From Vulcanimicrobiia bacterium (GTDB lineage: Bacteria > Eremiobacterota > Eremiobacteria > Baltobacterales > Baltobacteraceae), in assembly GCA_024281135.1 (NCBI GenBank), contig JAMXLG010000008.1, positions 1-29,448 of the forward strand: a DNA stretch of 29,448 nucleotides, written 5' to 3'. Below the pieces are notes generated by a model. That model was not told the origin of the DNA, made no database searches, and saw only the letters and a program-made list of their open reading frames with translations. Below, piece by piece: positions 7,209-16,500 of the stretch. How positions within the stretch are numbered: position 1 is the stretch's first letter; every line of letters begins with the position of its first letter. A program made the translations under genes and the position numbers.

Positions 7209-10200
7209 TTTGTTGCTAGTGTGATCGCCGCGGCGTTTGCCGCGGCGCTTCTTGTCGCGCCCGCGAGTGCCACGGATTCGGCATCGCAGAAACTGTTGAG
7301 CAAACTCGAGTGGCGCAGTATCGGACCTTTCATCGGCGGACGTGTGGTCGCCGTTACCGGCGTCCCCGATCAGCCGCACCTCTTCTATATGGGTGCCGTG
7401 CAAGGCGGTGTCTGGCGCAGTACCAATGACGGAATGAGCTGGCAAAACATCAGCGACGGCAAGCTCTCGAAACTCGCTGACGGTATCGGCGCACTCGCCG
7501 TTGCGCCGTCGAATTCGAAGATCATCTACGCCGGGACCGGCGAGAGCGATATTCGCGGCGACTACGCAAACGGCGACGGAGTCTACAAATCAATGGACGC
7601 CGGAAAGACGTGGCACTACGCGGGGCTTCGCGAAACGCGCAACACGAGCGCGCTCGTCGTTGATCCGCGCGATCCGAACGTCGCCTATGCGAGTTCGATG
7701 GGCTCGGTCTTCAGTCCGAACGCCGATCGCGGCGTATTCAAGACGACCGATGGCGGCAAGACTTGGAAGAAGGTTCTTTTCGTCGACGACAATACCGGCG
7801 GCAACATCGTCGTCATGGACAAAAAGAATCCCAACGTCTTGTACGCGTCGATGTGGCAGGCGCAGCGCACGCCGTTCTATATGTCGAGCGGCGGTCCGGG
7901 AAGCGGACTCTATAAAACGAGCGACGGCGGTGCGCGCTGGACGAAGATTTCTTCGAATCCAGGATTCGCGACGGGGACACTCGGGAAGATGGGCATCGCC
8001 GTTTCCGCGAGCGATCCGCGTGTCGTGTATGCAATCGTGCAAGCGCGCGACGGCGGAGTCTTCCGCTCAAACGACGGCGGTGCGTCATGGAAACGCGTGA
8101 ATTCGGAGATGAAGCTGCGTCAGCGCGCGTTCTATTACATGGCGATCTACGTCGACCCGACCAATGCGAACGTCGCGTACGCTCCGGAAGTCGACAGCGT
8201 CTATAAGACGACCGACGGTGGAAAGACGTGGAAAGTTCAGCCGACGATCCCGCACGGTGACAATCACATCATCTGGATCAATCCGCGCAATCCGAAGACC
8301 ATGATCGTCGGAAACGATGGCGGCGCCACGGTGTCGATCGATGGCGGCGCCTCGTGGAGTTCCGACCACAATCAGCCGACGGGGCAGTTCTATCACATCG
8401 TCCTTGACGATCAGTTCCCATATCACGTTTACGGCGCACAACAAGATGAAGGATCGTTCGAAGGCCCGAGCGCAACGAACGAAAACTTCGACGTCGGCGC
8501 CTGGCACAGTGTGGCGCTCGGCGAGAGCACGTACATTGCGGTCGATCCGAACGATCCGAGAACCACGTACGGTGCCGGGTACAACTCGTCGTTCGTGCAG
8601 CTGAGCTACGCGACGGGTGAAGAGAAAGACATTAGCCCGGTTCCGTACTATCAGGCCGGCGCATCGGCGGCCGAACAACAGTATCGCTTTGGCTGGACGC
8701 ATCCGGTGATGTTCTCGCCGGCGGAACCGCACGCGCTCTTCGAAACAGCGCAAGTCGTTTTCCGAAGCGATGACTTCGGCCAGACCTGGAGGATCATCAG
8801 CCCGGATCTGACGCGCAATTTGCCGAGTGAAGAACGGCAGACGGGCGGTCCGGTCGATCTCGATCAAACCGGCGTCGAGACGGGTCCCGATATTGCTTCT
8901 TTCAACATCTCGCCGCTCAACGGTCAAGTGATGTGGGCTGGTTCCGCCGACGGACTCGTGCACGTTACGTTGGACGGCGGCGCGAATTGGAAAGCGGTAA
9001 CGCCGCCGGCGCTTCCGCAGACGGCGCAAATCAGCAGCATCGAGCCGTCGTATACGGACAAAGGTACTGCGTTTGTTACGGCATCGCGGTACCTATGGAA
9101 CGACTTCCGTCCCTACGTCTACAAAACCACGGACTTCGGCGCCCACTGGACGTCGATGACGAATGGGCTGCCGTCGGATCAAACAGTGTATGCCGTACGC
9201 GAAGACCCGCGCGAACCGCGCGTGCTCTTGGCCGGAACGCGCAGCACCGTGTACGTTAGCCTCGACGGCGGAGCGCGGTGGCAGTCGCTCGCGCTGAACT
9301 TACCGGTCGTGCAGGTGCGCGATCTGCAAATCAATGCGCGTCAAGGTCAAGTCGCACTAGGGACGCACGGCCGCTCATTCTGGATTCTCGACAACCTCGC
9401 GCTGCTCGAGGACCTCGCGCGTCAATCGTCGTTCGAGGACTCGACCGCGCAGCTTTTTGCTCCCGAAACGGCGTGGCTTACGCACGCGTATGGAAACGGA
9501 CCGTTCGGTGGCGGCGGCGACGTCGGTCAAAATCCGGACTTCGGCGCTACGATTTATTTCAACGTTCCGAAGACCTACAATGGCCGAACGCCGTTTACGC
9601 TGTCGTTCCAAGACCCCTCCGGTAACACGATCCGCACGTTCACGATGCATCCGAAGAACAAGAAAGAGAAAGAGCTTTCATTTGAAGACATTGTGAGCAT
9701 GGACGCGGTAACGCTCACGCAGCGCGAGCTCAGCAAAGACACAGGAGTCGAGCCGGGGATGAACGCGTTTCAATGGGATCTGCGTTATCCGGAAGGCACC
9801 GAGATCAACGGCATTCGCAACGACTACACCGATGACTATCAAGATGCGATGAACGGACCGTCGATCGTACCCGGCTATTACACGGTCGTCATGAACTATA
9901 ACGGCAAGGTCACGAAACAGACGCTGAAGGTGCAGCTCGATCCGCGCCTGCATCCGGGACCTGATGCGTTGCAAAAGCGCCTCGATCTCGCGATGAAGAT
10001 CAGCAACGAGTTGAGCACGTTCAACTCGACGGTGAATGCGGCACTCGCAGCGCGTCCGCGACTCTCGGCGGCGAAACAGGCGCAGCTCACGCAGGAGCTC
10101 GAGAGCGTCGTGCAATTCAAGACCGACTCCAGCGAGTACAACCTGTTGCACGAGTCCAAGCTGCGCAATCATCTGGCTTTCCTGATGAACGCGCTCGACC

Positions 10201-10304
10201 TCGCGTATCAGGCACCGACGCCCGCTGAAGAGCAAACCTTCGTGGAACTCAAAGCAAAGGCCGACGACGCAATTTCAAAGATGAAGTCGATCGCCGGCAT
10301 CTAG
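7200..10304 (+). CDS. Secreted VPS10/sortilin-type Asp-box propeller protein, copy 1
   Basis: This 1034-residue protein has a signal peptide (residues 1-24, cleaved after ASA). Eleven Asp-box motifs of the form S/T-x-D-x-G-x-x-W follow, for example TTDGGKTW, SNDGGASW and SDDFGQTW, spread over about residues 30-760. They imply two large beta-propellers like those of VPS10/sortilin and BNR-repeat proteins. After THGRSFWILDNLALLEDLA comes a FlgD/Ig-like strand region (TPFTLSFQDPSGNTIRTF) and a helical tail from about residue 915 to the end. There are no cysteines and no membrane anchor, so it is probably periplasmic or released. Such proteins are often annotated as glycosyl hydrolases, but no sialidase catalytic arginine triad is evident, so function is unknown. 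The start lies 7 bases after the ilvE stop without a Shine-Dalgarno sequence, which suggests coupling. Confidence 0.88.
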   Translation: MKRFVASVIAAAFAAALLVAPASATDSASQKLLSKLEWRSIGPFIGGRVVAVTGVPDQPHLFYMGAVQGGVWRSTNDGMSWQNISDGKLSKLADGIGALAVAPSNSKIIYAGTGESDIRGDYANGDGVYKSMDAGKTWHYAGLRETRNTSALVVDPRDPNVAYASSMGSVFSPNADRGVFKTTDGGKTWKKVLFVDDNTGGNIVVMDKKNPNVLYASMWQAQRTPFYMSSGGPGSGLYKTSDGGARWTKISSNPGFATGTLGKMGIAVSASDPRVVYAIVQARDGGVFRSNDGGASWKRVNSEMKLRQRAFYYMAIYVDPTNANVAYAPEVDSVYKTTDGGKTWKVQPTIPHGDNHIIWINPRNPKTMIVGNDGGATVSIDGGASWSSDHNQPTGQFYHIVLDDQFPYHVYGAQQDEGSFEGPSATNENFDVGAWHSVALGESTYIAVDPNDPRTTYGAGYNSSFVQLSYATGEEKDISPVPYYQAGASAAEQQYRFGWTHPVMFSPAEPHALFETAQVVFRSDDFGQTWRIISPDLTRNLPSEERQTGGPVDLDQTGVETGPDIASFNISPLNGQVMWAGSADGLVHVTLDGGANWKAVTPPALPQTAQISSIEPSYTDKGTAFVTASRYLWNDFRPYVYKTTDFGAHWTSMTNGLPSDQTVYAVREDPREPRVLLAGTRSTVYVSLDGGARWQSLALNLPVVQVRDLQINARQGQVALGTHGRSFWILDNLALLEDLARQSSFEDSTAQLFAPETAWLTHAYGNGPFGGGGDVGQNPDFGATIYFNVPKTYNGRTPFTLSFQDPSGNTIRTFTMHPKNKKEKELSFEDIVSMDAVTLTQRELSKDTGVEPGMNAFQWDLRYPEGTEINGIRNDYTDDYQDAMNGPSIVPGYYTVVMNYNGKVTKQTLKVQLDPRLHPGPDALQKRLDLAMKISNELSTFNSTVNAALAARPRLSAAKQAQLTQELESVVQFKTDSSEYNLLHESKLRNHLAFLMNALDLAYQAPTPAEEQTFVELKAKADDAISKMKSIAGI

Positions 10305-10306
10305 AA

Positions 10307-10331
10307 CCATCCTGAGCTTGTCGAAGGATCG
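10307..10331. repeat. Dispersed intergenic repeat, copy after Asp-box copy 1
   Basis: CCATCCTGAGCTTGTCGAAG begins 3 bases after the stop of copy 1 and continues GATCG. It matches the core at 328-354 and 16679-16706. It sits exactly between the end of copy 1 and the duplicated ilvE fragment that precedes copy 2, where copies 2 and 3 have a terminator instead. Confidence 0.8.
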
Positions 10332-10337
10332 CAAAAA

Positions 10338-10380
10338 AGGAACCCGCAAAAAGCAGCGGTATAGCGCTTGCATGAAGCGC
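10338..10380 (+). repeat. Duplicated ilvE-tail leader block before Asp-box copy 2
   Basis: This 43-base block differs from 7166-7208 at only two positions. Its bases GCAGCGGTATAG are the remnant of the ilvE codons Ala-Ala-Val-stop, now non-coding. The stem GCGCTT (10364-10369) / AAGCGC (10375-10380) again places the ATG in the loop. An in-frame ATG at 10318 would extend the gene through this block, but it lies in the dispersed repeat and lacks a signal peptide, so it is not the start. Confidence 0.85.
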
Positions 10381-13300
10381 ATTGTTGCTACTCTGCTGGC
10401 CGCGGCTTTTGCCGTGGCTCCAAGTGCTGTTCCCGCTGCGTCCGGCTCGGCATCGGAAAAACTGCTGAGCAAGATGGAGTGGCGCCTAGTCGGTCCATAC
10501 ATAGGCGGTCGCGTGGTGGCGGTTGCCGGCGTACCCGACCAACCAAATCTCTTCTACATGGGCGGCGTTCAAGGCGGCGTCTGGAAGAGCGAAAATTACG
10601 GAAGTTCCTGGGATAACATTACCGACGGCAAAATGGGCAAGCTTTCGCATAGCATCGGTGCGATTGCGGTGGCGCCGTCGAATTCGAAGATCATCTACGT
10701 CGGCACGGGCGAGAGCGATATTCGCGGCGACTGGGCCAACGGCGAAGGCATCTATAAGTCGACCGACGCCGGAGGGACGTGGAAATACGCAGGTCTGAGC
10801 GAAACGCGCCAGACCAGCTCGATCGTCATCGATCCGCACAATCCGAACATCGTGTACGCGACGTCGATGGGTCACGTGTTTAAGCCGAGTTCCGATCGTG
10901 GCGTCTATAAGACGACCGATGGCGGCAAGACATGGAATAAGATTCTCTTCGTCGACGACAGCACCGGTGCAAACAACATCGTGATGGATGCAAAGAATCC
11001 AAACGTGTTGTATGCGACGATGTGGCAGGCGCAGCGCACGGCGTGGAAATTGAACAGCGGCGGCCCCGGCAGCGCGATCTACAAGACGACAGACGCCGGC
11101 AAAACCTGGAAGAAAATTTCTACGAACCCCGGTTTCGCAAACGGAACGCTCGGCAAGATGGGCGTGGCCGTAGCTCCGAACAACTCCAACGTCGTCTACG
11201 CGATGGTCCAAGCGCAAGACGGCGGTGTCTTCCGTTCGGATAACGGCGGCGCGACGTGGTCGCGCGTAAACGACGAATGGAAACTCCGTCAGCGCGCGTT
11301 CTACTACATGGCGATTTACGTCGACCCGACGAATTGGAAGGTTGCGTACGCGCCCAACGTCGACAGCGTCTTCAAGACGACCGACGGCGGACACACCTGG
11401 AAGCCGCTCGGGCCGGGTTTGGGAGACAATCATATCGTCTGGATCAATCCGCGCAATCCGAAGACCCTTATAATCGGTGATGACGGTGGCGCGAACGTAT
11501 CCGTCGACGGCGGCAAAACGTTCAGCACGACGCTGAATCAGCCGCTTTCACAGTTCTATCACATCGTCCTCGACAACCAATTCCCGTATCACATGTACGG
11601 CGCGATGCAGGACGCGGGTGCGTTCGAAATCCCAAGTGCGTCGAACGAAGGACTTGGAATAAACGTCGTTCACGGCGTCGCACTTGGCGAGAGCACTTAT
11701 GTTGCCGTCGATCCCAACGATCCGAAAGTGACGTACGGCGGCGCGTACTACAGCCTGCTGGCGCGTCTAAACACGTCCACCGGCGACCAGAAGAACGTAA
11801 CGCCTTGGGCGCTCTATCTTCCGGGTGTTCAGGCGAGCGAACAAAAGTATCGCTTTGGGTGGACGCATCCGATCATGTTTTCGCCTGCCGAACCGCATAC
11901 GTTGTTCGAAGCCGCACAGGTCGTGTTTCGCAGCAACGACTACGGACGTACGTGGAAAGTGATCAGCCCGGACTTGACGCGCAACGATAAGGCGACTGAG
12001 GGTCCGAGCGGCGGCGACGTCTACTGGGATCAAACCGGCGCGGAAACGTTCCCCGATATCGCGTCACTCGGCTTTTCGCCCGCAAACAAGGACATTATCT
12101 GGGCCGGTTCGGCGGACGGACTCGTTCACGTGACGCAAGACGGCGGCGCGAATTGGAAAAACGTTACGCCGAAGCAACTGGGTTCGGAGTGGTCGCAGAT
12201 CAGCAGCTTCGAACCATCGCAAACGGAAGCGTGTACGGCGTTCGTCACCGCCTCGCGGTACATGTGGGACGATATGCGTCCGTATATCTTCAAAACGACG
12301 GATTGCGGCGCAAACTGGACTGAAATGACCAACGGCATTCCGGCGGATCAGACCGTCTACGCGGTACGCATCGACCCGCGCGAGCCGCGCGTGATGTTCG
12401 CCGGAACGCGCAGCCGCGTGTACGTTAGCCTCAACGGCGGAGCGTCGTGGGAATCGCTCGCGTTGAATCTGCCGCCCGTCGAAGTGCGCGATATCGCGAT
12501 CAACGCCCGCGAGGGTGAAGTCGCGATTGCAACGCACGGCCGTTCATTTTGGGCGCTCGATCATCTGCAGCAGATCGAAGATGTAGCGCGCGAGTCGTCA
12601 CCGTCGACGTCCTCCGCGCAAGTCTTCGCGCCGGAGACTGCATGGCTGACGAACGCGTACGGCAGCGCCGGCTTCGGCGGTCCGGGGACGGGTGACAATC
12701 CGGACTACGGCGCTAGCGTCTTCTTCAATCTACCGTCCAACTACAACGGCCGCACACCGGTCACGCTTTCATTCCAAGATGCAAGCGGCAAGACGATTCG
12801 TACGTTTAACCTGCATCCGAAGAATAAGAAGGCAAAGAAGTACGAAGGGTTCGAACTGACCGCAATGGATGCAATCAGCGTCGCGAACTATCATCTCTCG
12901 CAAGATACCGCCGTCGAGCCGGGGATGAACAAGTTCGTTTGGGATATGCGGTATGACGGGGCCGCGGAAATCGTCGGTCAGCATCTCGTGCCGACGGATA
13001 ACTTCCGCGACGATTTGGTCGGCCCGACGACGCTTCCCGGCGATTACACGGTCATGTTGAATTACGGAGGAAGCGTCAGCAAGGCGCCGTTCAAGATTCA
13101 ACTCGATCCGCGGTTCGATCCGCCGGCCGACGCTCTGGCGTCGCGATTGGCGCTTGCAACGGAACTGTCGAACAAGATCAACGAGCTCAATACGACCGTC
13201 AACGCCGCGCAGAATAAGCTGCCGTCGTTGTCGCCGGCAAAGCGGTCCGCGGCTGAAGCGGCGGTGACTGAGGTCTACGAACCGCGATATCGCTCGAGTG

Positions 13301-13470
13301 AGGCGGACATCATGTTCCCCTCGAAGCTTCGTGACCATCTCGCGATGCTGATGAACTCGCTCGATCTCTCATACTCGGCGCCGACTGCCGCCGAAGAAGA
13401 CGCAGCCAAGCAACTCGAAGGTCAAGCCGACGCTGCAATCGGCCGAATCAAAGCAGCCGCCGGAATATAG
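10372..13470 (+). CDS. Secreted VPS10/sortilin-type Asp-box propeller protein, copy 2
   Basis: This 1032-residue paralogue of copies 1 and 3 has the same domain order: signal peptide (MKRIVATLLAAAFAVAPSAVPAAS), eleven Asp-box motifs (TTDGGKTW, SDNGGATW, SNDYGRTW and others), the block THGRSFWALDHLQQIEDVA, an Ig/FlgD-like region (TPVTLSFQDASGKTIRTF) and a helical C-terminal tail. It is unusual in having exactly two cysteines, C621 (TEACTAF) and C645 (TTDCGANW, inside an Asp-box). The other two copies have none, so a private disulfide within one propeller blade is likely. The start is set at ATG 10372 by alignment with the paralogues; there is no Shine-Dalgarno site. A strong bidirectional terminator follows the stop. 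Ligand or catalytic role is unknown. Confidence 0.88.
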   Translation: MKRIVATLLAAAFAVAPSAVPAASGSASEKLLSKMEWRLVGPYIGGRVVAVAGVPDQPNLFYMGGVQGGVWKSENYGSSWDNITDGKMGKLSHSIGAIAVAPSNSKIIYVGTGESDIRGDWANGEGIYKSTDAGGTWKYAGLSETRQTSSIVIDPHNPNIVYATSMGHVFKPSSDRGVYKTTDGGKTWNKILFVDDSTGANNIVMDAKNPNVLYATMWQAQRTAWKLNSGGPGSAIYKTTDAGKTWKKISTNPGFANGTLGKMGVAVAPNNSNVVYAMVQAQDGGVFRSDNGGATWSRVNDEWKLRQRAFYYMAIYVDPTNWKVAYAPNVDSVFKTTDGGHTWKPLGPGLGDNHIVWINPRNPKTLIIGDDGGANVSVDGGKTFSTTLNQPLSQFYHIVLDNQFPYHMYGAMQDAGAFEIPSASNEGLGINVVHGVALGESTYVAVDPNDPKVTYGGAYYSLLARLNTSTGDQKNVTPWALYLPGVQASEQKYRFGWTHPIMFSPAEPHTLFEAAQVVFRSNDYGRTWKVISPDLTRNDKATEGPSGGDVYWDQTGAETFPDIASLGFSPANKDIIWAGSADGLVHVTQDGGANWKNVTPKQLGSEWSQISSFEPSQTEACTAFVTASRYMWDDMRPYIFKTTDCGANWTEMTNGIPADQTVYAVRIDPREPRVMFAGTRSRVYVSLNGGASWESLALNLPPVEVRDIAINAREGEVAIATHGRSFWALDHLQQIEDVARESSPSTSSAQVFAPETAWLTNAYGSAGFGGPGTGDNPDYGASVFFNLPSNYNGRTPVTLSFQDASGKTIRTFNLHPKNKKAKKYEGFELTAMDAISVANYHLSQDTAVEPGMNKFVWDMRYDGAAEIVGQHLVPTDNFRDDLVGPTTLPGDYTVMLNYGGSVSKAPFKIQLDPRFDPPADALASRLALATELSNKINELNTTVNAAQNKLPSLSPAKRSAAEAAVTEVYEPRYRSSEADIMFPSKLRDHLAMLMNSLDLSYSAPTAAEEDAAKQLEGQADAAIGRIKAAAGI

Positions 13471-13481
13471 CTCTTCGCGAC

Positions 13482-13520
13482 AAAAAAAAAGCCCGCCGTG
13501 ATCCGGCGGGCTTCTTTTTT
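13482..13520 (+). terminator. Intrinsic terminator after Asp-box copy 2
   Basis: GCCCGCCG (13491-13498) and CGGCGGGC (13504-13511) form an 8-bp GC-rich stem with loop TGATC. An A-run precedes the stem and TTCTTTTTT follows it, so it can work on either strand. It lies 20 bases after the copy 2 stop and matches the terminator after copy 3. Confidence 0.92.
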
Positions 13521-13523
13521 GAG

Positions 13524-13566
13524 AGGAACATGAACGACGCAGCGGTATAGCGTTCGAATGAACCGC
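13524..13566 (+). repeat. Diverged ilvE-tail leader block before Asp-box copy 3
   Basis: AGGAAC and GCAGCGGTATAGCG are conserved with exactly the same 34-base distance from AGGAAC to the ATG as in the other two blocks. The start-codon hairpin is kept in a shifted register: GTTC (13552-13555) pairs with GAAC (13560-13563), and G13550-C13551 pairs with G13565-C13566 after one bulged C. The block begins only 4 bases after the terminator of copy 2. Confidence 0.75.
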
Positions 13567-16500
13567 TTTGTTGCAACTGTCGTTGCTGTGGCGTTTGCTG
13601 CGGCTCCTCTCGTCGCGCCCGCGAGTGCCGCAAACTCGGCATCGCAAAAACTCTTGAGCAAACTCGAGTGGCGCAGCATCGGCCCGTATATCGGGGGCCG
13701 CGTCGTCGCGGTTGCCGGCGTGCCGAATCAACCGCATCTCTTCTACATGGGCTCCGTTCAAGGCGGCGTCTGGAAGAGCGAAAACGCCGGAAACAGTTGG
13801 GAGAATATCTCCGACGGAAAGATGGGCAACGTTGCGAACGGCATCGGCGCGATCGCCGTTGCGACGTCAAACTCCAAGATCATCTACGCCGGAACCGGCG
13901 AGAGCGATATCCGTCAAGACTTTGCACAAGGCGACGGCATCTACAAATCAACAGACGCGGGCGATAGCTGGCACTACGCGGGCTTGCGCGAAACGCGGCA
14001 GACGAGTTCGCTCGTCATCGATCCGCGAAATCCCGACGTCGTCTATGCAACGTCGATGGGGCACGTGTTTAAGCCGAATCCCGATCGTGGCGTGTACAAG
14101 ACGACCGACGGCGGCAAGACGTGGAACAAGATTTTATTCGTCGACGATAATACCGGCGCGAATAACATTGTCATGGACGCCCACAATCCGAACGTCCTGT
14201 ATGCAACGATGTGGCAAGCGCAACGAACGCCGGGGACGTTGATCAGCGGCGGCCCCGGCAGCGCGATTTACAAGACCACCGACGGCGGCGCACACTGGAC
14301 GAAGATTTCGAGCAACCCGGGCTTTGCGCACGGCACGCTCGGCAAGATTGGCGTTGCCGTTGCCCCGAACAATTCGCGCGTGGTATACGCGATGGTTCAA
14401 GCGCAAGACGGCGGCGTGTTCCGCTCCGACGACGCGGGTGCGACGTGGACGCGCGTCAACGACGAGTGGAAACTGCGTCAGCGCGCATTCTACTATGAAG
14501 CGGTCTACGTCGATCCGACGAATTGGAAAGTCGCGTACGCTCCTGAAGTCGATAGCGTTTTTAAAACGACCGATGGTGGGCACACCTGGCATCCGCTCGG
14601 ACCGGGACTAGGCGACAACCACATCATCTGGATCAATCCCCGCGATCCGAAGATTCTAATCATTGGTGATGACGGCGGGGCGAACGTTTCTCTCGACGGC
14701 GGTAAAACGTTCAGCACGACCTACAATCAGCCGACGGGACAGTTCTACCACATCGCGCTCGACGGCCAATTTCCATATCACGTGTACGGCGCGCAGCAAG
14801 ACGAAGGCGCTTTCGAATTGCCTAGCGCTTCGAATGAAGGGCTCGGTTTGAACACTGTTCATGCCGTTGCATTGGGCGAGAGCACGTACGTCGCAGTCGA
14901 TCCGAGGAACCCGACGGTAACGTACGGTGCCGGCTACTACAGTTCGCTCGCGCAACTCAATTACGCGACGGGCGAAGAACAGAACGTCTCGCCGTGGGCG
15001 ATTTATAAATCCGGCGTCGCAGCGGTCGATCAAAAGTATCGCTTCGGTTGGACTCATCCAGTAATGTTCTCGCCCTCCGAACCGCACGTGCTCTTCGAAA
15101 CGTCGCAAGTCGTGTTTCGCAGCGATGATTACGGCCAGACGTGGAAGGCGATCAGCCCCGATCTCACGCGCAACGATAAATCGACCGAAGGCATGAGCGG
15201 CGGTCCGGTCTATCCCGATCAAACGGGTGCGGAAATGTTTCCGGACATCGCATCCCTCGGATTGTCACCGGCCAACAAAGACGTGATGTGGGCGGGTTCG
15301 GCAGACGGCCTCGTGCACGTGACTACCGACGGCGGCGCGCACTGGAAAGACGTGACGCCCAAAGCGATGCCGCAGTGGATCCAGATCAGCAGCATCGAGC
15401 CCTCGCAGACCGATGCCGGAACGGCGTTCATCAGTGCGTCACGGCACATGTGGGACGACAATCGGCCGTACATCTATAAGACGACCGACTACGGCGCTCA
15501 CTGGACCGCGATGATGAACGGCATTCCGGAGGATCAAACGGTATTCGCGGTTCGCATCGATCCGCGTGAACCGCGCGTCATGTTTGCGGGAACGCGCAGC
15601 ACGGTGTACGTGAGCCTCGACGGCGGCGCGCAGTGGCAACCGCTGACGCTGAACCTTCCGATCACCGAGGTGCGTGATATCCAGGTCAACGCACGTCAAG
15701 GGCAGGTTGCCGTTGCAACGCACGGTCGGTCGTTCTGGGTGCTTGACAATCTTGCGTTCATCGAAGACCTTGCACGCGGGTCGTCTCTGCAGACGTCGAC
15801 GGCGCAACTCTTCCAGCCCGAAACCGCGTGGCTCACGCACGCCTACGGCGGAGGTGGTTTTCTTCCGAATGCCGGCGACAATCCGGACTACGGTGCTACG
15901 GTTTACTACAACTTGCCGAGTAACTACAACGGCCGCACGCCTGCGACGCTGTCTTTCGTCGATGCAAACGGCAAGACGGTTCATTCATTCTCCTTGCACC
16001 TGAAGAACAAGAAAGAGAAAGAGCTCACCAACGATCAACTCGTTGCGATGGATGCCATCAGTGTCGCGGACTATCACCTGCGGCGCGAGACGGCAGCCGA
16101 GCCGGGGATGAACTCCTTCGATTGGGATCTGACCTACACGCCGCCGGCGGAAATTCGCGGCGCGCATCTCGTGCCCACCGACGACTTCCGCGATACCATG
16201 GATGGTCCGACGGTTTTGCCGGGAGACTACACGGTGGTGCTGACATACGGCGGCACAACCATTAAAGCGCCACTGAAGGTCCAAGTAGATCCGCGTTTCG
16301 ATCCGCCTGCGGATGCGTTGCAGGCGCGGTTGAACCTTGCAAATCAATACGTGGAACTTTTGAATGCCTTGAATTCAACGACGAATGCGGCGCTTGAAAA
16401 ACGCGCGCAGCTTCCGGCTGCAAAGCAAGCGCAGCTCGATCGCGCGATCGCTGAAGTCGTGGAACTACGCTTCCATTCGAGTGAAGCCGACGTCGTGTAC

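Noticed and set aside
10318..10371. 18-residue N-terminal extension of Asp-box copy 2
   Set aside because: It begins in the dispersed repeat and crosses the ilvE remnant in a different frame; the paralogues start at the position equivalent to 10372.
8085..11433. Long antisense open frames (314 and 315 residues) opposite Asp-box copies 1 and 2
   Set aside because: They recur because the paralogues share codon bias; the products are Arg/Val/Asp-rich with no domain, and the sense strand clearly encodes the proteins.
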